A DNA stretch of 14,955 nt from AC-32 sp049644305 (GTDB lineage Bacteria; Actinomycetota; Thermoleophilia; Gaiellales; Gaiellaceae): contig JBARRQ010000060.1 of NCBI GenBank assembly GCA_049644305.1, positions 1-14,955 on the forward strand, in the 5' to 3' direction. Both the position numbers and the translations under genes were made by a program. Of the stretch, positions 6,009 through 12,400 are shown one piece after another. The notes beneath the pieces were generated by a model that ran no database searches, had not been told where the DNA came from, and worked only from the letters and a program-made list of their open reading frames with translations. Numbering within the stretch: position 1 is the first letter of the stretch; the number at the start of each line of letters is the position of its first letter.

Positions 6009-6212
6009 CTAGTCCGGGCCGCGCTCGCAGACGACTTCGATCTCGTCCGTCTCCTCGTTCGGAACGAGGCTCTTCACTACCCAGCACTCGCTGTCCTCGC
6101 CGTCTCGTACATCGAGCCGCTGGCCCTCGTAAGGCGGCGCGTCCGCCGCGTTGTAGCTGCCTGCTCGCCGTTCCCCGTTCGGCTCGACGAGCGTGAGTCG
6201 GAAGGTCGTCAT
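6009..6212 (-). CDS. Small acidic hypothetical protein, 67 residues
   Basis: The ATG at 6212 is preferred over an upstream in-frame ATG (6284), since the extra 24 residues overlap a GC-rich spacer and look non-coding. Sequence begins MTTFRLTLVEPNGERRAGSY and ends VKSLVPNEETDEIEVVCERG. Alternating strands and acidic turns suggest a small beta-rich fold. No Shine-Dalgarno is visible; a GGTATACC stretch lies 7 bases upstream on this strand and could be a -10 for a leaderless message. Function is unknown. It converges on the excisionase-like gene, whose stop is 5 bases away. Confidence 0.5.
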   Translation of the reverse strand: MTTFRLTLVEPNGERRAGSYNAADAPPYEGQRLDVRDGEDSECWVVKSLVPNEETDEIEVVCERGPD

Positions 6213-6298
6213 GGGCGAGGTATACCGCGCTGCTCGCTGGCTCGCTGCTGGCGGAGCTCCGGCGAGCACGGTGACGCTCTGCAATCGGCCCTTGGGCG

Positions 6299-6315
6299 CC
6301 GGCCTCTCAGGCCGG
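6299..6315 (-). terminator. Terminator-like hairpin between two minus-strand genes
   Basis: A perfect 7-bp GC-rich stem (6299-6305 with 6309-6315, 3-base loop CTC) begins 3 bases past the stop of the HTH gene that ends at 6319. There is no U tract, as is common for actinobacterial terminators. It could limit read-through into the next minus-strand gene. Confidence 0.4.
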
Positions 6316-6318
6316 GGG

Positions 6319-6573
6319 TCAGACTGCGGGCTTCGGTGGCCTGCCGGTCCGGATCGGCAGCGTTGCCTTCGCCCATTGCTTCACGTCGGCTCGTCGCCAG
6401 ACGGGGCCAGATGCGAGGCGATCGACAGGCTTCGGGAAGTCTTTGCGCGCGGCGTAGTTCAGTGCGGTCCGCTTTGAGACGCCGCAGAGCTCGGCGACCT
6501 CGGACAACCCGGCGAGTTCGGGACTCACGAGTGACGACCCTAGCAGGCGCGTCTGACGGAAAGGCTTCAACAT
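6319..6573 (-). CDS. AlpA/excisionase-type HTH regulator
   Basis: This 84-residue protein has a winged HTH at 21-72: LAGLSEVAELCGVSKRTALN, then YAARKDFPKPVDRL, a strand (GPVWRRADV) and the KQWAKATLP helix. The 'x-FP-x-P...G-x-x-W-x-x-x-DV-x-x-W' pattern is typical of small AlpA-like and excisionase-like DNA-binding proteins. The ATG at 6573 is used; a GTG at 6528 just before the domain is an alternative. It diverges from the zinc-ribbon/integrase operon across a 70-base region with a perfect inverted repeat, a classic arrangement for a regulator controlling itself and its neighbour. It may be the excisionase or a repressor of integrase. Confidence 0.72.
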   Translation of the reverse strand: MLKPFRQTRLLGSSLVSPELAGLSEVAELCGVSKRTALNYAARKDFPKPVDRLASGPVWRRADVKQWAKATLPIRTGRPPKPAV

Positions 6574-6578
6574 CGGCG

Positions 6579-6607
6579 TTGAGTTCGTCTGGAGGAAACG
6601 TTACTAT
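6579..6607 (+). promoter_or_regulatory. Promoter of the zinc-ribbon/integrase operon
   Basis: TTGAGT (6579-6584), a 17-base spacer and TACTAT (6602-6607) form a good vegetative-type promoter, 36 bases upstream of the ATG at 6644. On the other strand, TATAGT (6603-6608) with TTGGGC (6627-6632, 18-base spacer) could drive the divergent HTH gene, so the two -10 regions would overlap. Confidence 0.55.
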
Positions 6608-6625
6608 AGTGACGCAACGTTTCCT
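6593..6625. promoter_or_regulatory. Operator-like inverted repeat AGGAAACGTT-N13-AACGTTTCCT
   Basis: Two perfect 10-bp arms (6593-6602 and 6616-6625) flank 13 bases that include the palindrome ACTATAGT (6603-6610), which overlaps the -10 of the integrase operon. Arm centres are 23 bp apart, about two helical turns. This is what a dimeric repressor or an excisionase binding cooperatively would recognise. The divergent HTH gene is the obvious candidate binder. Confidence 0.65.
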
Positions 6626-6630
6626 AGCCC

Positions 6631-6639
6631 AAAGGAGGG
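6631..6639 (+). promoter_or_regulatory. Strong ribosome binding site AAAGGAGGG
   Basis: A near-perfect Shine-Dalgarno lies 4 bases before the ATG at 6644. It is one of the strongest in the window and fixes this start. Confidence 0.75.
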
Positions 6640-6643
6640 CAGC

Positions 6644-7021
6644 ATGACCAGCACGACCGTAATCGCCGACGCAGCGCAGATCGACAAGGTCCGCGAGGAC
6701 CTGGCGATGGCTGCCGAGGTCGCGAAGGCAGGCGTCGCACAGGCGATGGGGATCGTCTCGGGTGAAGTGCCAACTAACCAGGCGCCGACGCTGACACAGA
6801 TCGGGAGCTTGTCCATGCTCGCGACCGATCTCGAAGCGGAATCGAAATCGCTGTCCTACGCGTCCATCCGGCTCCGGGAGGCGCTCGTCAGGCTCGATGA
6901 GATGCGTCGCCACGAGGAGCAGCCCTGTCGAGGGTGCGGGAAGATGTTCCCGTTCGACCCGGAGGCGGACTTCTGTCCGTCCTGCTCGGCTGAGAACGCC
7001 GGCGAGAAGTTCAATGGCTAG
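6644..7021 (+). CDS. Helical protein with C-terminal zinc ribbon, cotranscribed with integrase
   Basis: This 125-residue protein starts at an ATG with a strong ribosome binding site. Residues 8-90 are predicted mostly helical and rich in Ala, Glu and Leu, able to form a coiled coil. Residues 95-114 form a zinc ribbon: C95-RG-C98, then FPFDPEADF and C111-PS-C114. The stop overlaps the integrase start by 8 bases, so the two are translated together. It may be an accessory factor for recombination or a transcription modulator. No named family is recognised. Confidence 0.7.
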   Translation: MTSTTVIADAAQIDKVREDLAMAAEVAKAGVAQAMGIVSGEVPTNQAPTLTQIGSLSMLATDLEAESKSLSYASIRLREALVRLDEMRRHEEQPCRGCGKMFPFDPEADFCPSCSAENAGEKFNG

Positions 7022-8405
7022 GCGGAGCAACATCCGCAAACGCGGCAACAGATGGGTCGCCTACATCCGGATCGAGGGCGTCCAGCGACAACGCTCGTTC
7101 CGGACGCGCGACGAGGCCGATTTGTGGCTCGCGCGTGTGAGGCAGAAGAAGATCGAGGGCCAGGTGAGCGAGTTCGACCGCGACGCGATCGCCAAGCGGC
7201 GGATGCGGCTCAGCGAGTTCGCCACCGAGAAGTGGCTGCCGTTCGCGAAGGGACAAGTGCGGACGCGGACCTACGAGTCGTACGAATGCCAGGTTCGCTG
7301 CCACCTGACGCCGACGCTCGGCGACTACCAGCTCGGGGCACTCACCCCGGAGGTGCTCGACGAGTTCTTCGCGGACTGGTCAGCGGGCGGCCCGATGTTC
7401 AAGGAGCGACTCGAGCTCGCTCGCAGGCTCGAGGTCGAGCGTTGGCAGCGTGAGCAGCAGGCTTCACGCGCGGCCGAGCTGCAGCTGGCGGCGCTAGAGG
7501 GACGCCACCCGCGGATCGTCGACGCGCCGAGGCGTTCCGTTCGCCTGGGGACGAGTGCCGGGACCCTCCAAAACTGCCTGACGGCCCTCCGGGCGATGCT
7601 CGGCTGCGCCGTCCGCTGGGGCTACATCCCGGCGAATCCTGCGCAGGGGCTCAGGCTGCCGCGAGGCGAGCATCGGGAGATGCAGCCGCTCACTCGCGAG
7701 CAGGTCGAGCTGCTACTCGAGGCGATGTCGGGAGCGCCCCGCGTCGCCGTACTGACGGCGGTGAGCACGGGCGTCCGCCGGGGCGAGCTCTTCGCCCTGC
7801 GCTGGGGCGACTTCGACGCCGAGCGGCGCCGACTCTGGATTCGGCGCAGTCTCGATCGGCACGGTGAGTTCCACGAGCCGAAGACGCGGCGTTCGGTGCG
7901 CGCAATCGCCTGCCGGCCGACGCTCGTGCGGGCCCTGCTCGAACATCGAGTCGGCTCATTCTTCTCGGGCGCCGACGAGCTGATCTTCCCGAATGCAAAC
8001 GGCGTCCCGATCGACGCCGGCAACTTCGTCCGCCGGGAGTTCCGGCCGGCGCTACGACGCGCCAGCGTGCCGCTCGTGCGTTTCCACGACCTGAGGCACA
8101 CCTTCGCCTCTCTCCTGATCGCCGAGGGCGTCGCCCCGAAGCTGATCAGCGAGCAGCTCGGGCACGCCTCGATTGCGATCACGATGGACCGCTACGGGCA
8201 CCTGTTCGACCAGTCCTACGCCGACGCGAGCGACGCGATCGAGCGGGCGTTCGAGCTACCGGATGCAGAAGAAGCGGTCGCGGCTGCCAGCGGACCGCCA
8301 GCATCGACCGCCGCGGGGGTGCCGCCGCGTGCCGCCTCAGCGCAGCCCGCGCCGGTCATTCCGCTTGAAATGCGCATCAGCGCGGCAGGGCGCGGCACCG
8401 GCTAA
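7014..8405 (+). CDS. int: Tyrosine recombinase / phage integrase
   Basis: This 463-residue integrase is read from ATG 7014, where the N-terminal arm-type DNA-binding domain begins (IRKRGNRWVAYIRIEGVQRQ). The core-binding domain covers about 63-215. It contains an extra charged helical stretch (about 127-180) that makes it longer than usual. The catalytic domain has R255 (TGVRRGELFALRW), K290 (PKTRRSVR), H358 and R361 (HDLRHTF), H384 (QLGHAS) and nucleophile Y394 (DRYGHLF). All expected residues are present, so it should be active. The last 50 residues are a Pro/Ala-rich tail. The stop lies 12 bases before the tRNA-Pro core repeat, consistent with int-attP adjacency and integration into a tRNA-Pro gene. 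It shares an operon with the upstream zinc-ribbon gene. Confidence 0.96.
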   Translation: MARRSNIRKRGNRWVAYIRIEGVQRQRSFRTRDEADLWLARVRQKKIEGQVSEFDRDAIAKRRMRLSEFATEKWLPFAKGQVRTRTYESYECQVRCHLTPTLGDYQLGALTPEVLDEFFADWSAGGPMFKERLELARRLEVERWQREQQASRAAELQLAALEGRHPRIVDAPRRSVRLGTSAGTLQNCLTALRAMLGCAVRWGYIPANPAQGLRLPRGEHREMQPLTREQVELLLEAMSGAPRVAVLTAVSTGVRRGELFALRWGDFDAERRRLWIRRSLDRHGEFHEPKTRRSVRAIACRPTLVRALLEHRVGSFFSGADELIFPNANGVPIDAGNFVRREFRPALRRASVPLVRFHDLRHTFASLLIAEGVAPKLISEQLGHASIAITMDRYGHLFDQSYADASDAIERAFELPDAEEAVAAASGPPASTAAGVPPRAASAQPAPVIPLEMRISAAGRGTG

Positions 8406-8417
8406 CAGTCCGAGCGG

Positions 8418-8464
8418 CTTTGGGAGCAGGAGGCCGGCGGTTCGAATCCGCCCGTCCCGACTAG
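8418..8464 (+). repeat. attR-type core: 3' half of tRNA-Pro(UGG), copy 1
   Basis: These 47 bases are identical to 9424-9470. They read as the last part of a tRNA-Pro: anticodon loop TTTGGGA (anticodon TGG), 3' anticodon stem GCAGG, variable loop AGGCC, T arm GGCGG-TTCGAAT-CCGCC, acceptor CGTCCCG and discriminator A, followed by CTAG. The 5' half is missing: the preceding bases do not give the CCTGC needed for the anticodon stem, and no D arm is present. CCA is not encoded. It is therefore an attachment-site remnant, not a functional tRNA. Confidence 0.9.
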
Positions 8465-8580
8465 TTGAGGTCGGCCTCCTGAGCGGAGTAGCGCACTAGC
8501 CCGTTGCCAGACCTGACTACGGGTGACAGCGCCAACTCCTCAGTAGTGCCCATTCGTGCCCGGTCGGCGATCAACGGGTG

Positions 8581-8610
8581 CCGGGGACCCCGCGATACGG
8601 GAGTCCCCGG
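8581..8610 (-). terminator. Terminator-like hairpin after the collagen-like gene
   Basis: An 8-bp perfect stem (8581-8588 with 8603-8610) continues with 4 more pairs (8589-8592 with 8598-8601, one bulged A) to a 5-base loop. It starts 22 bases past the stop of the minus-strand gene ending at 8632. No U tract is present. It could also stop transcription leaving the integrase gene on the other strand. Confidence 0.5.
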
Positions 8611-8631
8611 CGTCCCCGGCGATGATCTTCC

Positions 8632-9300
8632 TTAGCTTGCGGTGACGGCCCAGGTGCCGTCGACGTAAAACCGGCCGGCGCCAGCCGAATGGAAGAACAA
8701 CTCCGTCCCGTACTTCGTCACGGGCGTAGCGAAGAATCCCCCATCGGTGCCAGGGTTGTGATTGTTGGTGATCGTCAGCTCGTACAAGCAGAGATGTCCG
8801 GGCGCAGCGGCCGGTGCAGCCTCCGTTCCCGGGCACTCGGGCGTGGAGGATCCGCCCACACCAATGACATGCGCAGTGGGCGCCGATGGAAGCGTGAAGA
8901 CGAACGAGATTGATTCACCCTCGATCTCGTCTGCGCCGCCTGCGACCGTGTCGATGTTAAACGTCCCACGAAGCGTCTTGCCCGAGACAAGTGGATCCGG
9001 GAAAGGACCCGGCGCACCAGTGTCTCCCTTGTCGCCCTTGGCTCCTGGGTCGCCCTTGGGTCCTGTGTCGCCCTTGGCTCCTTTGGGACCTCGCAGCTTC
9101 GAGGCTTGCTTCTTGATCAACGCAGTGTCCGCTGCCGCGTCGGCGTGCGTGGACGGTTTCGGCGGCCTCTTCTTGAGTGTTGCCGCGGGTGAGTTGTTGA
9201 AATGTGTCGCCGCGTAGCCGCTGCCGCCAAGAGCGATGAACAACGCGATCAGCGCCACGACCATCGCCGGCGACAGACGCCGGCTGAAGAAATAATTCAC
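8632..9300 (-). CDS. Secreted/membrane-anchored collagen-like protein
   Basis: This 222-residue protein starts at GTG 9300, chosen because GGGAGGA lies just upstream at good spacing; in-frame codons further upstream lack this. Residues 6-30 are an N-terminal membrane segment of the form RRLSPAMVVALIALFIALGG then SGYAA, a type I associate with exported proteins of Thermoleophilia. After a basic linker, residues 71-100 are ten Gly-X-Y triplets (GPK GAK GDT GPK ...), expected to trimerise as a collagen-like stalk. Residues 105-222 are a probable beta-sandwich head with two Cys (156 and 171) that could form a disulfide. The protein is probably displayed at the cell surface. It sits alone between two att cores, so it is cargo of an integrated element even though its form is that of a host gene family. 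Confidence 0.85.
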   Translation of the reverse strand: MNYFFSRRLSPAMVVALIALFIALGGSGYAATHFNNSPAATLKKRPPKPSTHADAAADTALIKKQASKLRGPKGAKGDTGPKGDPGAKGDKGDTGAPGPFPDPLVSGKTLRGTFNIDTVAGGADEIEGESISFVFTLPSAPTAHVIGVGGSSTPECPGTEAAPAAAPGHLCLYELTITNNHNPGTDGGFFATPVTKYGTELFFHSAGAGRFYVDGTWAVTAS

Positions 9301-9423
9301 GGTTCCTCCCTTCGCAGTGACAACTGTGTGCTGATCCACCCACCGTGTAGGGGTGGTGACCGAGCCTAGACCGAATGCGCCTGAGCCCAGAGGATGAGTG
9401 ACGGGTGCAGACGCGCTCTCTCC
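9301..9423. other. Upstream region of the collagen-like gene up to the second att core
   Basis: It holds the ribosome binding site (GGGAGGA on the minus strand, about 9302-9310) and presumably the promoter of the collagen-like gene. An inverted repeat CCACCC...GGGTGG lies near 9337-9358. No gene is seen. The bases directly before the att core do not form a tRNA 5' half. Confidence 0.45.
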
Positions 9424-9470
9424 CTTTGGGAGCAGGAGGCCGGCGGTTCGAATCCGCCCGTCCCGACTAG
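9424..9470 (+). repeat. attR-type core: 3' half of tRNA-Pro(UGG), copy 2
   Basis: This copy is identical over 47 bp to 8418-8464, from the last C of the anticodon stem side through the discriminator A and CTAG. Again no tRNA 5' half precedes it. Its right edge adjoins apparently resident chromosome, so it is probably the original right boundary of the integration site. The CTA at 9467-9469 is also the stop codon (TAG on the minus strand) of the cyclase gene. Confidence 0.9.
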
Positions 9471-12400
9471 AGCCGTACGCTCGGCGTCGAGACGACGCCG
9501 AGGCGTGCGAGCAGGCCCTTCGCCTCCTTCGCCTCGGCCGACCCGTCCTCGCCGCGGAGCTGCAGTAGCCGGCCCATCGCCTCCAGCGTGAGGGCCAGCT
9601 CGTAGGTCTCGTCTGCTCCGCGCGCGACCTCCAGGCTCTGGCGCAGCGCTCCCTCCGCGGCTTCGATGTCGCCCTTTTGCATCAGCGCGTAACCGCGGAT
9701 CCGGTGGACGAGCGCGTGCTGGAGCGAGCCGCCGCCGGTCTCCTCGATCGCAGTCAGCGTCTCACCAGCCTGGCGAAGCGCCTCGACCGGATCGCCCGAG
9801 AGGACGGCTAGCTCCGCGAGGCGCGTCTTCGCCTCCAACACCAGGCTGCCGGCGCGGATCTCGTGGAACGCAGCCAGAGCCTGGCGGAGCATCTTGAGGG
9901 ACTCGTCGAAGCGCCCCTCGCGGGCCGCCGCTCGCCCGAGGTTGGACAGCGCGAGCGTGGCGAGCATTCGGTGGCCGGACGTCTCGAACACGTCGCGCGC
10001 CTCTTCGAAGAGCTCTGTGGCCGTCGTCAGGTAGCCCTGGTCGGACTTGATCTCGCCGATGTTGCTCGTGATCGTCGCGGCACCCACGACGTCCCCGATT
10101 CGCTCGCGCGCCGCCTTGCTCGTGTCGTACAGGTCGAGTGCCTCCTGCCAGCGCCCCTCGTAGTAGGCGTCGACGCCGAGGTTGTTCAGGGCGTTCGCCT
10201 GCCCGAGCAGATCGCCGAGCTCCTCGTAGATTGGTAGCGCAAGCCCCCGGAACACCGCCCGCTCGGGGCTCCTGATCGAGATGTACGCGAGGTGCATCAG
10301 GTAGTACGCGTGTGCGATCGCCGGCAGGTCCAACGTCTCGTTCGCCTCTTGGACGACGCGCTTGCACCACTCCGCTCCGTCCGCGAACTCGCCCTGCCGG
10401 ACCCGGACGCCTGCGTAGGCGAGGGACAGCTCGAAGCGCATCCGCCGCTGCTCGTGGGGCTCGAGCGACTCGAGCGAGCGAAGGCCGCGGTTGTACCAGC
10501 GGAGAGCCTCGGAGTACCGGCTGAAGCGCTCGCGGATGATTCCCTCCTTCAGCAGCAGCCTCGGATGCTGTTGGAGCTTGCGGGCCTTCGAGTACGCCTC
10601 GCCGGCGTCCGCGTACAGGCCTGCCAGCTCGGTGACGTCGCCGAGGGACTCCCACACGCGCGCGAGCTCCTCAGGCGGGAGGCCGAGCTTCGGAGCCACA
10701 TCGAGCGCGCGTCGATAGAAAGAGGCCGCCTCAATGTTCGCGTACTTCTCCTGCGCGCGCTCGCCGGCGAGCAGGGAGTACCTGTATGTCTTCTCGTGAT
10801 CGCCCGCGTGGAAGAAGTGGAGTGAGAGAAGCTCGGCGTACTCGCCGCGGCCCTCGAGCTCGAGCCGCTCGTACGCTTGGCCCACCTTCGCGTGCAGCTC
10901 GCCTCGCCGCTTGTAGGACAGCCCCTCGTAGGCGGCGTCGCGGAAGAGCGCGTGGCGGAAGCGGAACGCACCGGCCGTGTAGGGGTCGCGCTCGATGAAC
11001 TCGCCGAGTCGGTCCCAGGCCTCGGAGTCCGCAGACGCGGCCGGGTCCTCCGCGAGCACGTTCGTGACTAGGTCAGCGCTGAAAGTCGCCCCGAGGACGG
11101 CCGCATAACGGAGTAGGGCCCGGTCGCCGGCAGCCAGCTTGTCGATCCTCGTCGCGACCACGGCCTCGACGCTCTCCGGCAGCGCTTCCCGCTCGGGAGC
11201 ACGAGACGAAACAGCGAGCTCCTGCAGGAAGAGCGGGTTGCCGCCGGCGCGGTCCGTGATCGCCGAGACCTCATGCTGGAGCATCCCCGCTCCCGAGGAA
11301 GCTCCGATCAGTTCCCTTGCCTCTTCCGGCGAGAGGGGCTGCAGGTGGATCGTCATCGCCGGGATCGGCGGGACGCCCTCCGCCGCCGAGAAGCCGCCCT
11401 CCACCGGCCGCCGCGTGACGCAGATGAGCCATGGCTTGCCCGCCACCTGGCTCCCGAGGTGGCGCAGAAGCTCCGACGAGGCCTCGTCCATCCAATGCGC
11501 GTCTTCGACGATGAGGAGGGTCGGCTCTGTCAGGAGCTTTGAGAGCAGCGACTCGATCACCCCGTGCAGACGCGCGCGCCGGAAGGCGGGCTGGAGCTCC
11601 TCGACCTCCTGCGTCGGCTCAACGCCGAGGTCGAGCAGGAGAGCGACGAGTGGGAGCCACGGGGCAAGCTCTGGGTCCAGATCCTCGACGCGCTCGCGCA
11701 GCTTGTCGGCGGCGGCGCCGTTGGCAGGCAGCTCGAGCAGCGAGCGAAGGACGCTCCGGAAGGCGAAGTACGCCGTCGAGGCCTCGTACTGCTCGCAGGA
11801 GGCGGTCAGCGCGCGGAGATCGGGAGCCCGCGCCTGCAGCTCCTCCACGAGGCGCGACTTGCCGAGCCCGGGCTCTCCGATCAGCTCGACGATGTTGCCG
11901 AATCCCATGCGCACCGGGCCGAGCGCGGCGGAGACGATCGTCAGCTCTCGCTCGCGGCCGACGAACGGAACGGGCGGAAGCCCCTGCTCGACTCCCGCCT
12001 CGGGAGCTGCGGCGATCCCGTGGACCTCCAGCGCCGCAACCGGCTCTTCGATGCCCTTGAGGCGGAACGGCTCGAGCTGGATCGTCTCGAACGTGCTCCG
12101 GCAGCGCTCGAGGTAGTCGGCCGTAGTCAGCACCTGGCCGGCCTCGGCCTTCGCCATCAGCCGTGCGGCGAGCGCGGCGGTGGTGCCCAGGATCGTGTAG
12201 GTGCGCCGGAAGCGTGCGCCGACCTCGCCGGCGAAGACTCGTCCGCGGCTGACTCCGACCCGCAGGGGCAAGCGGTGCGTCCCTGCGGCGATGCCGAGGA
12301 CGGCGCGCAGGAGCCGCTCTTCGTCTTCGCCCGCCGTCTGCGGAGCGCCCGCGACGAGGATCATCTTCGCCCCGTCCCGGTCGATGTCCGTCTCGAGGAA

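Larger units (their letters stand above)
1..8464. mobile_element. Right-hand part of an integrated prophage / phage-like element
   Basis: A tape-measure C-terminus, a terminase-small-like gene, HTH regulators, an excisionase-like gene and a tyrosine integrase lie in one block. The block ends at a 47-bp copy of a tRNA-Pro 3' end. The integrase ends 12 bases before that copy, the usual layout for an element integrated at a tRNA 3' end. The left end, the intact tRNA gene and most structural genes must lie before position 1. Whether the element can still excise or make particles cannot be judged from this part. Confidence 0.82.
8465..9423. mobile_element. 959-bp cassette flanked by tRNA-Pro att cores
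   Basis: The segment is bounded by two exact 47-bp tRNA-Pro 3'-end copies in direct orientation and holds one gene (collagen-like, minus strand) but no recombinase. With the adjacent integrase it would form a unit excisable by recombination between the two cores. It may be a non-autonomous mini-element, or the deleted remnant of an older element that entered the same tRNA gene. Confidence 0.6.

Noticed and set aside
8418..8464. Functional tRNA-Pro gene
   Set aside because: Only the anticodon loop onward is present; no acceptor 5' strand, D arm or matching anticodon stem precedes either copy.
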